Source: Chloroflexota bacterium
GTDB taxonomy: Bacteria > Chloroflexota > Anaerolineae > Aggregatilineales > Phototrophicaceae
Length of the DNA stretch: 32,633 nucleotides
Assembly (NCBI GenBank): GCA_009840575.1
Contig: VXNO01000080.1
Location: 1 to 32,633, forward strand
Direction of reading: 5' to 3'
Below, piece after piece: positions 14,459-23,259 of this stretch. The stretch's first letter is position 1; every line of letters begins with the position of its first letter. A program made the position numbers and the translations under genes. The notes below the pieces were generated by a model. That model was not told the DNA's origin. It saw nothing but the letters and a program-made list of their open reading frames with translations, and searched no databases.

Positions 14459-16027
14459 ATGACCTATGATTATATCGTGATTGGCGCAGGCTCGGCGGGC
14501 TGTGTGCTTGCCAGCCGCCTGAGCGAAATGGCGGATTTGCGAATCTTGCTGCTGGAAGCGGGCGGCCCGGACGACCACCCGGATATTCGCATCCCGCTGG
14601 CTTGGCGTGATTTGCGAGGCGGCGCGCTGGATTGGAATTATCAAACCACGCCGCAAGCCCATTGCCACGATCGCCGCATCCAAATGCCGCGTGGCAAGGT
14701 CTACGGCGGCTCCAGCTCAACCAATGCCATGATCTACCAGCGCGGCAGCCCGGCGGATTATGATGGCTGGGCGCGGCTGGGCAATCCCGGCTGGGCTTGG
14801 CGCGATGCGCTGCCGCTGTTCAAAAAGTCGCAGCATCAGGCGCGCGGCGCATCCGTATATCACGGCGTGGGGGGACCGCTGCATGTCAGCGACCCGGTTG
14901 AGCCCAATCCGCTGTCGCTGGCATTTGTAGAGGCGGCGCAGCAAGCCGGCTTGGCGCGTAACCTCGACTTCAACGATGGCGACCAGGCGGGCGTGGGGCT
15001 GCACCAGCTAACCCAGCGAAATGGACAACGGCGCAGCGCAGCAACTGCCTTCTTGAAGCCCGCCCTTGCGCGCGATAACTTGACTGCCCTGCCCTTCGCA
15101 CAAGTTACCCGCCTGCTCATGCAAGGGACTCGTTGCATCGGCGCGGCTTGGCAGAAAGATGGACGCAGCCACACAGCCCGAGCCGAGCGGGAAGTCATTG
15201 TCTGCGCCGGCGCGCTCAATTCGCCACAGATTTTGATGCTCTCGGGCTTGGGCGCAGCGGATGACTTGCGGCGGCTGGGCATCGCTGTAGTGGCGGACCT
15301 GCCCGGCGTGGGTAAAAATCTGCAAGACCACGCGCGCGTCTTCGTCAGTCACTTCGCCCGCGAGCCAGTGTCCGTGGCGCGCATGTTTGACCCCGCCGAG
15401 CGCGAACTTTACGACAAGCAGCGGCGTGGCATCTGGACATCCAACCTGGGAGAGGCGGGCGCTTTCATCCAGTTGGACGATGCTGCGAATAAACCTGAAC
15501 TGCAACTGATTTTCTTGCCGCGTATTGATTACCCGCCCGACCCAAAGGCGCATGGCTTTATGCTGGCGCCAGGCATAGCGGCGACAAAGAGCGCCGGTAG
15601 CTTGCGGCTGCGCTCGGCGGACCCGCTTGCAGCGCCCTTGATTGACCCCAACTACCTGGCTGACGAGCGTGATATGCAAACGCTGCTGGCAGGCATCCAT
15701 ATCGCGCGGGAGATTTTGGCGGCATCGGCATTCGATCGCTGGCGCGGCGATGAATACCTGCCGGGCAAGTCGCAGCAATCCGAGAGCGGACTGCGGCGCT
15801 TCATCCGCGACAACCTGGATACAATTTTTCACCCGACCGGCACTTGCAAGATGGGACCAGCGGACGATGCGCTGGCTGTCGTCGATGCGCAACTGCGGGT
15901 GCATGGTATCGACGGGCTGCGCGTGGCCGACGCCTCCATCATGCCCCGCATCATCAACGCCAATACCAATGCGCCTTGCATCATGATCGGCGAAAAATGC
16001 GCTGAGTTGCTGTTGGGGGATGGTTAA
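14459..16027 (+). CDS. GMC-family FAD oxidoreductase (choline/alcohol dehydrogenase-like)
   Basis: The 522-residue flavoenzyme has the ADP-binding GAGSAG at 9-14, the GMC signature GKVYGGSSSTNAMIYQRG at 79-96 and the second signature GALNSPQILMLSGLG near 255. The catalytic pair at the C-terminus is His458 in FHPTGTCKMG and Asn502 in NANTNAPC, spaced 44 residues as in choline oxidase. It should oxidise an alcohol to an aldehyde using FAD; the electron acceptor and substrate are undetermined. There is no signal peptide. I use ATG 14459, with AGGAA upstream, rather than an in-frame ATG at 14423, because the FAD motif begins immediately after it. A TACAAT at 14419-14424 may be its -10 element. 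Confidence 0.93.
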   Translation: MTYDYIVIGAGSAGCVLASRLSEMADLRILLLEAGGPDDHPDIRIPLAWRDLRGGALDWNYQTTPQAHCHDRRIQMPRGKVYGGSSSTNAMIYQRGSPADYDGWARLGNPGWAWRDALPLFKKSQHQARGASVYHGVGGPLHVSDPVEPNPLSLAFVEAAQQAGLARNLDFNDGDQAGVGLHQLTQRNGQRRSAATAFLKPALARDNLTALPFAQVTRLLMQGTRCIGAAWQKDGRSHTARAEREVIVCAGALNSPQILMLSGLGAADDLRRLGIAVVADLPGVGKNLQDHARVFVSHFAREPVSVARMFDPAERELYDKQRRGIWTSNLGEAGAFIQLDDAANKPELQLIFLPRIDYPPDPKAHGFMLAPGIAATKSAGSLRLRSADPLAAPLIDPNYLADERDMQTLLAGIHIAREILAASAFDRWRGDEYLPGKSQQSESGLRRFIRDNLDTIFHPTGTCKMGPADDALAVVDAQLRVHGIDGLRVADASIMPRIINANTNAPCIMIGEKCAELLLGDG

Positions 16028-16129
16028 AATAACTGTGGCGAATTTTGCAATGCTCGGCGGCGACTAGAGTATAGTAGGTGATGATATGGCAAATCGAATC
16101 GCGGGCATAGGGGACTGTAGGTAGAGCGG

Positions 16130-17536
16130 ATGATTCGCTGGCTGCTTGCGCTGGGCATGTTGCTCTTGGGGTTCGTCGCCAGCGGGCAGGCGGGACCGCG
16201 CAATTATGCCATCACGCCGCCGCGGGTCAGTTACAGCGAGGGCTTGGGCCATGCCATCGTCAGCTTCACGGTCAGCAATCGTGGCGCGGCGGGGGTGGAC
16301 GCAACTGAAATCGTCATCACCCGGCACGAAAGCGGGCAAACTTCGTATACTGAGGAATTGCCGGCGCTGGCGGAAGGCGAAGCGCGCGACTTTGATATTT
16401 GCCTGCCTTTGGAGAACCTGCCTGCCGAAGATGTCTTCTTTCGCATAAGCGCCGGCATCGACGAATACGAGTTGGCTGGCAGCCGCATCGCCCGCGATAA
16501 CGAACAGCTCTTCCGCATCAACAAAGCGCAGGCTCTGGCTGGCAGCGGGGTTTGCGCCGGCAGCGGCGTCGCATCCACAGAGCCTTTCACGCTCAGCATC
16601 CCGCTGCTGGGCTGGCGCGTCAGCTTCCTGGCGGATGGCATCAAAGTGAATGGGGGGCAACTTGATTATGCAGCCGCCTTGTTGGCGCTCTTGGCGATTT
16701 TGGCGGCGCTGGCATTTTGCCTGTGGCTCCTGAGCCTGGCGCTGCGATTGCTGTTTCGCCAGCCGCCCAAATTCGAACCCTGGCAGCCGCCTTATGCGCA
16801 CAACACCTGGTACGACATGAACTCCACCTTGGGCAGGCGGCAGAGCTGGCAGTATCACGCGCAGAGCAACCTGCTGGGCGAAGCCACCGCGCCCGACCAG
16901 CTTGTGCTGGTGAAACATCTGCTGGGCAGCCAGCAGGAAATCATGGGTGGCTGGCGCGTCAAAGCCATGCGCAGCATCCAATACGACATCTATGGGCGCA
17001 TCAGCCGCACCGAAGTCTTGATGCCGCGCGGCGTCATCGACAAGCTGAATCGCTTGCTGGAGCGCGCGCCAAGCCAGGGCGAAGCGAGCCTGCGCAAAGC
17101 CATCGAGCCGCTGGCAAAGCGCATCAGCCGCGTTACGCTAGCGCCGATCGAAAAACAGAACCTGCCCCTGCCCATCGCCTTGGAGGTCCGCTTTGAAGGC
17201 GCGAATGGCGAGGCGCGTATCTTGTTTGAGCTATATCAACATCGCGGCGAAGATTGGCAACTGCTGGATGCCTGGGAGCCTGACCTGGGGCAGACAGGCG
17301 CGCGCATCCCTGAGCAATTCAATTTCACGCTCAACGGACAGCTACCAGGCGAGGCAGCCCACGAATACAAGCTGCGGCTGCGGGCGGATGTGGCGGCGCT
17401 GCTGCTGCGCATGCTCAGCCAGTTACCGGCTGACACGCAAGAAGCTATTGAATCAGGGCAATCGCATCAAAATGAAGCTCTGCAAAAAGGACAACGTCCT
17501 AAACTTTTACCACCGAGTACGCCGAGAGGAAAATAA
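16130..17536 (+). CDS. Signal-anchored membrane protein of unknown function, C-terminus altered by MITE
   Basis: Residues 1-21 form a signal peptide, 25-130 an extracytoplasmic CARDB-like beta domain (VSFTVSNRGAAGVDATEIVITRHESG), and ~183-205 a single membrane helix (LLALLAILAALAFCLWLLSLALRLLF). The rest is a soluble cytoplasmic region of about 240 residues with no family I recognise. The original gene should end at Glu441 (TQEAIE). A 298-bp element is inserted inside the stop triplet, so the frame now runs on for 27 element-encoded residues (SGQSHQNEALQKGQRPKLLP and 7 more) to TAA 17534-17536. The old stop survives at 17777-17779 in the downstream copy of the target repeat. Function unknown. 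Confidence 0.82.
   Translation: MIRWLLALGMLLLGFVASGQAGPRNYAITPPRVSYSEGLGHAIVSFTVSNRGAAGVDATEIVITRHESGQTSYTEELPALAEGEARDFDICLPLENLPAEDVFFRISAGIDEYELAGSRIARDNEQLFRINKAQALAGSGVCAGSGVASTEPFTLSIPLLGWRVSFLADGIKVNGGQLDYAAALLALLAILAALAFCLWLLSLALRLLFRQPPKFEPWQPPYAHNTWYDMNSTLGRRQSWQYHAQSNLLGEATAPDQLVLVKHLLGSQQEIMGGWRVKAMRSIQYDIYGRISRTEVLMPRGVIDKLNRLLERAPSQGEASLRKAIEPLAKRISRVTLAPIEKQNLPLPIALEVRFEGANGEARILFELYQHRGEDWQLLDAWEPDLGQTGARIPEQFNFTLNGQLPGEAAHEYKLRLRADVAALLLRMLSQLPADTQEAIESGQSHQNEALQKGQRPKLLPPSTPRGK
17428..17453 (+). repeat. Direct repeat flanking the MITE, left copy
   Basis: The 26-bp stretch starting GGCTGACACGCAAGAAGC is repeated at 17752-17777 with a single A/G difference. It encodes residues ADTQEAIE of the membrane protein. 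It reads as a target-site duplication. Confidence 0.85.
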
Positions 17537-17751
17537 AGGTTTTGCGTTGTGGATCGACTCGAAATCGTCGAATGTAGAGGTAATATGTCAACCCGCTCGC
17601 CAGCTATAACCAGAATCCTCGCACGATTTTGCTTTTCAGGACTTTTCGGCGGATTGAGAGGTCATTTCGGGCGAGTCACCGCCTCGCCCCTAGCCCAAAT
17701 CTCTGTGCCCTCTGCGCCTCTGTGGTGAATTAATTTTGATGCGATTGCCCT
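17454..17751. mobile_element. 298-bp MITE-like insertion
   Basis: The ends form 20-bp perfect inverted repeats: CAGGGCAATCGCATCAAAAT at 17454-17473, and its complement at 17733-17752, counting one base of the adjacent repeat. Just inside, both sides carry related CACCGAG/CACAGAGG-type segments in inverted orientation, so the whole element is an imperfect palindrome. It also contains the GGGCGAG...CTCGCCC hairpin at 17669-17689. There is no transposase gene, so it would need a partner in trans. The 26-bp direct repeats on either side and the restored stop codon in the right-hand copy show insertion rather than chance similarity. Confidence 0.8.
17669..17692 (+). repeat. 24-bp GGGCGAG...CTCGCCCC repeat, copy 1
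   Basis: A 7-bp-stem hairpin (GGGCGAG-TCACCGC-CTCGCCC) followed by CTA; identical over 24 bp to 18159-18182. It lies inside the MITE-like element. Confidence 0.8.
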
Positions 17752-17777
17752 GGCTGACACGCAGGAAGCTATTGAAT
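17752..17777 (+). repeat. Direct repeat flanking the MITE, right copy
   Basis: Partner of 17428-17453, one mismatch at 17764. Read in the original gene frame it gives ADTQEAIE and then TAA at 17777-17779, which is the expected pre-insertion end of the membrane protein. Confidence 0.85.
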
Positions 17778-17834
17778 AAACAACTCGGCAAAATAGATTC
17801 GCCAAAGAAGTAGAACAAAGTAAGTAATGCGAAT

Positions 17835-17995
17835 TGATTGCCGCTTAATCGGTCTACCCCACCCCGGACCCTCCCCGAAGCATCAGGGAGGGGAGCCAAG
17901 GCAGGCGGAATCGTAGTTCTGTATGGCTTTCGATGTCTATGCGAATGCGCGGCGAAACCTTCCCCCCATTGATATGGGGGCCGAGAGGGGGTAGA
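17835..17995 (+). repeat. Composite intergenic repeat, copy 2
   Basis: Closely similar to 1307-1469. It holds the same CCCTCCC/GGGAGGG hairpin (17869-17892) and CCCCCAT-TGAT-ATGGGGG palindrome (17963-17980). It lies in a roughly 800-bp gene-free zone (17537-18331), in which I find only repeats and one promoter. Confidence 0.8.
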
Positions 17996-18112
17996 CCACT
18001 AGCGGCAAACCTTACAATTTTCATTCGCAGGACTTACCTGCGCTTGCTGAGGCAAAAAAGCCTCTGCGCCTTCAGTAGAATCAATAAAGTAATGCGAAAA
18101 TATAGGAATGAA

Positions 18113-18184
18113 TGTAGGGGCGAGCCTTGGGTCGCCCGCCATTTTCTGTGATGATTCTGGGCGAGTCACCGCCTCGCCCCTACA
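18113..18184. repeat. Inverted repeat around the second GGGCGAG hairpin
   Basis: TGTAGGGGCGAG (18113-18124) and CTCGCCCCTACA (18173-18184) are perfect 12-bp inverted arms. The 24-bp repeat shared with 17669-17692 sits at 18159-18182 and overlaps the right arm, so two alternative hairpins compete. It could be a small non-autonomous element or an internally deleted one. Confidence 0.7.
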
Positions 18185-18279
18185 GTTTCCATTCTCACGA
18201 CTTACTTGGTCTTACTTCTGTGCCTCTATGGTGAATATAGATTATGGACTATCCATTGATGCAATTTACCTGCGCGCCG

Positions 18280-18288
18280 TGCTAGAAT
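18280..18288 (+). promoter_or_regulatory. Extended -10 promoter for the PPOX gene
   Basis: TGCTAGAAT is a TG-N-TAGAAT element 43 bp before the ATG. A TTGATG further upstream is 21 bp from TAGAAT, too far to be a normal -35. It resembles the metA element at 1540-1548. Confidence 0.45.
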
Positions 18289-18331
18289 GCGCCACATTGC
18301 AGGCAAATTACCAACCAAGGAGAAACTGCCC

Positions 18332-18742
18332 ATGTCGGCTGAAATCAACGACAACCTCAAAGACCTGCTGGAACGCCCGCTCATCGTCGCCTTCGCTACC
18401 AGCAATCCCGACGGACAACCCCAGGTTACGCCGGTTTGGGCCAGCCTGGAGGGCGAGCAGGTGTGGATCAACTCGGCGGTCGGGCGGCGCAAAGACCGCA
18501 ACATCCGCGCCAACCCCAAAGTCACCGTGCTGGTCATCGACCCGGAGAACGCCTTCCACTGGGCGGAGATTCGCGGCGAAGTCGTGGAGTTTGACGAGAG
18601 CGATGCCGCGCTGGCGCACATCAACAAACTATCGGGCATGTACGCCGGCAACGATGATTATTACGCCTGGAATCCCGAGGGACGCGGCAAGGAACAGCGC
18701 GTCATTTACAAGATTCAGCCGACGCGCGTCAACGGGATGTAG
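18332..18742 (+). CDS. PPOX-class flavin/F420-dependent oxidoreductase family protein
   Basis: The 136-residue protein has the split-barrel fold of the pyridoxamine-phosphate-oxidase class. It opens LLERPLIVAFATSNPDGQPQVTPVWASLEGEQVWINSAVGRRKDRN, where the PDGQPQVTPVW and GRRKDRN blocks mark the cofactor (FMN or F420) phosphate site, followed by VTVLVIDPENAFHWAEIRGEVVEF. The size fits the TIGR03618-like F420-associated group. A strong AAGGAGA at 18317-18323 fixes ATG 18332. Whether the cofactor is F420 or FMN is not decidable by eye. It is convergent with nadE, with only 4 bp between the two stop codons. Confidence 0.88.
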   Translation: MSAEINDNLKDLLERPLIVAFATSNPDGQPQVTPVWASLEGEQVWINSAVGRRKDRNIRANPKVTVLVIDPENAFHWAEIRGEVVEFDESDAALAHINKLSGMYAGNDDYYAWNPEGRGKEQRVIYKIQPTRVNGM

Positions 18743-18746
18743 CCGC

Positions 18747-19610
18747 TCAGACGCGGCCGGCGCGTCCTGTGTAGTCGCGCAGGTAGAGAAAGTCGTGCCC
18801 GATGCTGCGCTTGCTCAACTTGGCGATATTGGGCATCGTGCGCTTGTAATGGTTGGCTTTGACGCGCTCCCAGATTTGCAGCACAAAGTCACGCGGGAAG
18901 CCCTCGGCGGCGACCTCATCCACCGTGTAGCGCTCATCGACCAGCAGGTATAAAACCGCGTCCGCCTGGTCATAGGTGAAGCCCAGCTCGTCTTCGTCGG
19001 TCTGCCCCGCCCACAGGTCAGCGGAGGGCGCTTTGTTAATGATGGCTTCGGGAATGCCCAGATGCCGCGCCAGTTGCCGCACCTGCGCTTTGTAGAGGTC
19101 GGCAATCGGGTGCAGCGCCACACCGCTATCGCCGTAGATGGTGCTGTAACCCAGCAGGAATTCGGTTTTGTTGCTCGTGCCCATGACGAGCCCGCTCCAA
19201 GCCATCGATTGGTCATATAGCGTAATCATGCGCAGCCGCGCCATGATGTTGCCGCGCCGCAAGCGACTCATTTCAGGAAAGCGCTCGATAAGTGGATCCG
19301 CCATGGCGCTGATGGGCAGGGTCAGGCTTGGCAGGCACAGGTCTTCAATGACGGCTTCGGCATGCTCCAGGCTATCGGCGGACGAGGTCTTGTAAGGCAT
19401 GCGCAGCGCCAGCACCTGCTCCGCGCCCAGCGCGCCCGCCGCCAGGTAAGCGGATACCGCCGAGTCGATGCCGCCCGACAAACCGATGACCGCGCGCTTC
19501 ATACCGGCTTTGGTGACGCTGTCGCGGATGAAACCGGTCAGGATGCGCGTCGCCAGCGCGGGATTGATGCGCAGTCTTGGCAGCAAGCTGGCGGCTGTGT
19601 CATTGGTCAT
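18747..19610 (-). CDS. nadE: NAD+ synthase, ammonia-type
   Basis: The 287-residue enzyme amidates deamido-NAD+ with ATP in the last step of NAD synthesis. The N-type ATP pyrophosphatase P-loop is SGGIDS at 45-50. GTSNKTEFLLGYSTIYGDSG and the following DLYKAQVRQLARHLG and PSADLWAGQTDEDELG are canonical NadE blocks. There is no glutaminase (CN-hydrolase) domain, so ammonia must be supplied. The length is close to the normal ~270-280. ATG 19610 overlaps the stop of the upstream gene by 11 bp, implying coupled translation. A GACGCG/CGCGTC hairpin at 18750-18766 near the gene's end may serve the convergent pair but has no T-run. Confidence 0.95.
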   Translation of the reverse strand: MTNDTAASLLPRLRINPALATRILTGFIRDSVTKAGMKRAVIGLSGGIDSAVSAYLAAGALGAEQVLALRMPYKTSSADSLEHAEAVIEDLCLPSLTLPISAMADPLIERFPEMSRLRRGNIMARLRMITLYDQSMAWSGLVMGTSNKTEFLLGYSTIYGDSGVALHPIADLYKAQVRQLARHLGIPEAIINKAPSADLWAGQTDEDELGFTYDQADAVLYLLVDERYTVDEVAAEGFPRDFVLQIWERVKANHYKRTMPNIAKLSKRSIGHDFLYLRDYTGRAGRV

Positions 19611-19965
19611 CGCAGCGCTCCATGAGTGGCAGCAGCCAATACTCCGTAACCAGATGCGGGTAGCTCTCGGTTACGGACAAGCGCAGGCGCAGGCGCAAGC
19701 CTTTTTCGCCCAGCATGATGAGTTGAATGGCATAGTCCTTCACCGATTCGATTTCAGCGACTTTGAGACGCCCGTGTAATTTCCGCGCCGCTTTCATATC
19801 CAGCAAGCGCCGCTCGACCGGGTTCTGCAGCAGCGCCAAATCATAATAGCCACTGCGCATGAAGCCGCGCAGCCGTCGAAAATCACTATCATTATACAAA
19901 CGCATCTGGGCAATAAAGCGCCGCCCGGCTTTGCTGCTGCCGATTTTTTGTCGAAGCTCGTCCAT
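19600..19965 (-). CDS. Hypothetical protein coupled to nadE
   Basis: A 121-residue protein without a family I recognise. It is basic (GKSSKAGRRF-like start; LRLRLRLS), has no signal peptide or membrane helix, and ends with a stretch (VKDYAIQLIMLGEKGLRLRL) that predicts alternating helix and strand. The stop lies 11 bp inside nadE, so co-expression with NAD synthase is likely. It starts at ATG 19965. The divergent TPR-RDD gene begins about 100 bp away. Real coding is supported by the tight overlap and even codon use; the role is unknown. Confidence 0.7.
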   Translation of the reverse strand: MDELRQKIGSSKAGRRFIAQMRLYNDSDFRRLRGFMRSGYYDLALLQNPVERRLLDMKAARKLHGRLKVAEIESVKDYAIQLIMLGEKGLRLRLRLSVTESYPHLVTEYWLLPLMERCDDQ

Positions 19966-20065
19966 GGGCTTGCTTGTCTGCCCTCATGGTTGACGCGCCT
20001 ATCGTACCACAGCCGCCTATTTTTCGTTATGATTGGCTGGCGAAGCAGTCGGCAAAGGCAGGGGC

Positions 20066-20818
20066 ATGGCAGACAAACTGGCGGAGATCCAGCAGGCGCT
20101 TGATGAATTCCGCATGGACGAAGCGCGCACGCTGGCTGATGCGGAGCTGGCGGAAAAACCCAGCGCGGCTGCCTATTACCTGGCTTCGCTGGCGGCACGC
20201 AATCATGGGCAGCGCGTGGAATTCCTAAATAAGGCGCTGGAACTCGACCCCGGACATGCGCGGGCAAAAGAAGAACTGCGCGATATGCAGCCGCCCGCAG
20301 CCGCTACCCCCGTGGAAAGCGAAGCCACGCCGCCGAAGCCGAAGCTGGCGGGATTGACCAAGCGATTCCTCGCCTTGCTCGTTGATGCAGTTATTCTCTC
20401 GGCGCTGACTATGCTGATTTTGCTAGTCAACGATAGCTTCGCGCTGCTGCGAGAGGCTATGTACAGCGCCGATGACGAGGCGATGACCGCCGCTTTTCGG
20501 CATTTTCAGGGTGCCACGATCTTGCTCAACCTGGCGCTGAGCGTCTGTTACCAAGCCGCATTCATGACCATCCTGAATGGGCAGACGCCGGGCAAAATCG
20601 CCCTCAACCTGCGCGTGGTGAAGCAAAATGGAAGGCGCATCACGATCCTGGATGCCCTGCTGCGCAATGGCTTTGGCTATACCGTCAGCCAGGTATTCCT
20701 GCTGGGATTCATCTGGGCTTGGCTGGATGATGACCAGCAAGCCTGGCATGACAAAATGGCTGGCACGATTGTGATTGACCTCGCGCCGGCGGAAGACGCA
20801 GAACCGGCCGCGGACTAA
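20066..20818 (+). CDS. TPR-like + RDD membrane protein
   Basis: The 250-residue protein has an N-terminal helical part (~1-75) with alanine-rich paired helices resembling one or two TPR units, then a Pro/Ala linker, then an RDD domain. The RDD marks are [20 protein letters not shown] (Arg and Asp of the first helix), [14 protein letters not shown] and [12 protein letters not shown]. There are about four hydrophobic segments between 100 and 240. RDD proteins are membrane proteins, some of them transporters. ATG 20066 is preceded by AGGGG-type SD bases. The stop overlaps the convergent dehydrogenase stop by 4 bp (20815-20818). Confidence 0.87.
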   Translation: MADKLAEIQQALDEFRMDEARTLADAELAEKPSAAAYYLASLAARNHGQRVEFLNKALELDPGHARAKEELRDMQPPAAATPVESEATPPKPKLAGLTKRFLALLVDAVILSALTMLILLVNDSFALLREAMYSADDEAMTAAFRHFQGATILLNLALSVCYQAAFMTILNGQTPGKIALNLRVVKQNGRRITILDALLRNGFGYTVSQVFLLGFIWAWLDDDQQAWHDKMAGTIVIDLAPAEDAEPAAD

Positions 20819-22095
20819 TCGCCCCCGTATCTACGCAGGCGCAAGTCGCATTGTTCTTTGTGCCCCATGAAGCCTTCCAGAGCGCAGAGGCGGCTGCCAT
20901 ATTCGCCGAGCAGCAAGCTGGCGGCTTCGCTGACGCGCTGGTAGGTGACCGTCTTGATGAACTTGCCCACCCACAGCCCGCCGGTATAACGAGCGGCTTT
21001 CTTGGTCGGCAAGGTGTGGTTGGTGCCGCTGACCTTGTCTCCATAAGCGACATTGGTTTCCGCGCCCAAGAAGAGCGCGCCATAATTACGCATATTCCGC
21101 AAGAAATAATCGGGGTCGCGCGTCAGGATTTGTACATGTTCGCTGGCGATATCATCGGCGACTTCCAGCATCTCGGCGTCGCTGTCGCAGAGGATGACCT
21201 CGCCATAATCGCGCCAGGCGACGCCAGCCAGGTCGGCAGTGGGCAAGCGCTCCAGTTGCGCGCCGATTTCCGTCTCAATGCCCTGCGCCAGCTCGCGGCT
21301 GGTCGTCACCAGGACGGCGGGCGAGGTTGGACCATGTTCAGCCTGCCCCAGCAAGTCGGTCGCGCACATTTCGGCATCAGCGCTATCATCCGCCACCACC
21401 AGCACTTCGGTGGGCCCCGCCAGCAGGTCAATGCCCACCAAGCCGAATAGCTGGCGTTTGGCTTCGGCGACATAGGCATTGCCCGGACCCACGATCATAT
21501 CCACTGGCTCGATGCCGAGCGCGCCATAGGCAAGCGCTGCCAGCGCCTGTACCCCGCCCAGGATATGGATTTCATCCGCGCCACCCAGGTGCATGGCGGC
21601 GATGGTGCCGGCGGGGATCTGCCCCTGGATAGGTGGCGTGCAAGCGATGACATGCTTGACGCCAGCCGCCCGCGCCGTAACCACGCTCATGTGCGCGGAG
21701 GCGATCATGGGGTAGCGCCCGCCCGGCACATAACAACCGACCCGATTGACGGGGATGTTCTTGTGCCCGAGCACGACGCCCGGCAGCGTCTCCACCTCGA
21801 TATCGGTTAAGGCGGCGCGCTGTGCCTGGGCGAAGTTGCGCACCTGCGCCTGGGCGAACTTGATGTCGTCGATGGCTTGCTTGGGCAGCGTCGACATGAT
21901 TTGCTGGATATGCTCGTCGGTGAGCTTGAACTCGGCGGGGTTCCAGTTGTCGAACTTTTGCGAAAGCTCCCGCACGGCGGCATCCTTGCGCGCGCGGATA
22001 TCGGCGAGGATGCCGCGCACAACTTCCTGCACGGCGCTATCGGCTTCGGCTTTTTGTTCGGTCGATTTGCCGCGCTTGATGTATTGAATCGCCAT
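20815..22095 (-). CDS. HisD-family NAD+ dehydrogenase (HpsN-like)
   Basis: The 426-residue enzyme has the zinc ligands of histidinol dehydrogenase: Gln251 and His254 (GQAEHG), Asp353 (YGDKVSG) and His412 (GHKEQ), plus catalytic Glu319/His320 (SEHVQI). The C-terminal block [18 protein letters not shown] and the LEGFMGH ending differ from biosynthetic HisD and match, from memory, sulfopropanediol 3-dehydrogenase (HpsN)-type proteins. No other histidine genes are near. It is the last gene of a three-gene operon, 15 bp after the MetE-like gene, with GGAGG as its SD. An alcohol-to-carboxylate oxidation in catabolism is therefore the better guess. Function by homology only; substrate unproven. Confidence 0.88.
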   Translation of the reverse strand: MAIQYIKRGKSTEQKAEADSAVQEVVRGILADIRARKDAAVRELSQKFDNWNPAEFKLTDEHIQQIMSTLPKQAIDDIKFAQAQVRNFAQAQRAALTDIEVETLPGVVLGHKNIPVNRVGCYVPGGRYPMIASAHMSVVTARAAGVKHVIACTPPIQGQIPAGTIAAMHLGGADEIHILGGVQALAALAYGALGIEPVDMIVGPGNAYVAEAKRQLFGLVGIDLLAGPTEVLVVADDSADAEMCATDLLGQAEHGPTSPAVLVTTSRELAQGIETEIGAQLERLPTADLAGVAWRDYGEVILCDSDAEMLEVADDIASEHVQILTRDPDYFLRNMRNYGALFLGAETNVAYGDKVSGTNHTLPTKKAARYTGGLWVGKFIKTVTYQRVSEAASLLLGEYGSRLCALEGFMGHKEQCDLRLRRYGGD

Positions 22096-22110
22096 GAGTC
22101 CTCCGTCAGA

Positions 22111-23259
22111 TTAAGCCCAAAGCCGCTGGCTGGCGATGCGCGCGCCTTCCGCCAGCGAACCCAGCTTGGCATAGGCGATATCCGGGTGCACCGCGCCAAA
22201 ACCGGCGAAGGTACCAAAGCCGCAGTCCGTGCCTGCGATGACGCGCTCGCGCCCGACGATGCCGGCATAACGCTCAATGCGCTGCGCCACCAGCTCGGGA
22301 TGCTCGACGAAATTGGTGGTGGTATCCAGGCAGCCGGGGATAAGGATTTTGTCATCGGGGATAGCCGCCCCCGCCCAAATCGCCCATTCATGCTGATGGC
22401 GCGGGTTGGCGCCTTCGAACTGAATGGCTTGCGGTTTGGCGCGCAGCACAATATCGATGATTTCCGCCAGGTCGATGTCGTGATGATGGGGTCCTTCGTA
22501 ATTGCCCCAGCACAGGTGCATGCGCGCTTGCTCGGCGGGCACATTTTCCAGCGCATAATTCAGCGCCTCGACCTGTGCCTGGGCGGCGCGTTTGAAAGTG
22601 ACGGTGTCTTCATCGCGGAAGCGGATATGCCGCCCCATCGCCAGGTCGGGGCAGTCAACTTGCAGAGTCAAGCCGGCGGCGGTGATCTTCTCGTATTCAA
22701 CTTTCATCACATCCGCCAGCGCGCCCAGGTATTGCTCGTCAGTCGCATAATACTCGTTGGGTTGGAAGACGGCGATGACGCCGGGCGAGGCGGCATTCAT
22801 AAAGGCTTCGGCAGCGCCAGCCTCATCCCGCGCCGCCAGCAGGTTGGCGATGTCTTTTTCCAGCGGAGCCAGGTCTTTGATGGCGATGGCATCACGCACG
22901 ACGGGGCGATGATATTTGGGTGTGCCGCCGGCCTCCGCCAGTCGCTGCTTGTAGGCGGGGAAGTCGTCCAGGTCTTTGGGCGTGGCGCGCGGCACTTCGT
23001 CAATTTCGAAGCCGGTGAAGCGGTGGCGGATGTAGGTTGCGTAGCTGATTTTGCTCATCTCGCCATCGCTGATGATATCGACGCCGGCCGCGACTTGTTT
23101 GGCAGCTACTTCGCGCACAGCCGCACTCATCACGCGGTCAAACTCGGCGGGGTTATAAGCCCGTCCCTGGTCTTGCGCGAATAGCTGGTCGACCACGGCT
23201 TGCGGGCGCGGCATGCTGCCGACATGGGTGGTCAATATACGTTCGGCGCTGGTCTTCAT
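22111..23259 (-). CDS. MetE-like (cobalamin-independent methionine synthase family) protein
   Basis: The 382-residue protein has the C-terminal-type MetE barrel with its zinc site: His248 and Cys250 (HLCWGNYEG), Glu282 (QFEGANP) and Cys346 (GTDCGFG). It lacks the N-terminal half of full-length MetE (~750 residues) and so matches the short family that includes methyl-transferases and epoxyalkane:CoM-transferase-like enzymes. It starts at ATG 23259, overlapping the cupin stop by 4 bp (ATGA). Zinc-bound thiolate chemistry on a sulfur compound is expected for the family. Together with the HisD/HpsN-like gene this points to degradation of a small sulfur- or oxygen-containing compound; that step is an inference. 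Confidence 0.87.
   Translation of the reverse strand: MKTSAERILTTHVGSMPRPQAVVDQLFAQDQGRAYNPAEFDRVMSAAVREVAAKQVAAGVDIISDGEMSKISYATYIRHRFTGFEIDEVPRATPKDLDDFPAYKQRLAEAGGTPKYHRPVVRDAIAIKDLAPLEKDIANLLAARDEAGAAEAFMNAASPGVIAVFQPNEYYATDEQYLGALADVMKVEYEKITAAGLTLQVDCPDLAMGRHIRFRDEDTVTFKRAAQAQVEALNYALENVPAEQARMHLCWGNYEGPHHHDIDLAEIIDIVLRAKPQAIQFEGANPRHQHEWAIWAGAAIPDDKILIPGCLDTTTNFVEHPELVAQRIERYAGIVGRERVIAGTDCGFGTFAGFGAVHPDIAYAKLGSLAEGARIASQRLWA

Noticed and set aside
17454..18184. CRISPR array
   Set aside because: The repeats are few, unevenly spaced and of several kinds; there are no regular spacers and no cas genes.
18108..18953. A 281-codon plus-strand frame across the repeat zone into nadE
   Set aside because: It passes through repeats, the PPOX gene (other frame) and antisense nadE; no motif.
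21877..23184. A 435-codon plus-strand frame opposite the HisD-like and MetE-like genes
   Set aside because: Antisense shadow; the opposite strand has intact zinc-ligand motifs and operon overlaps.
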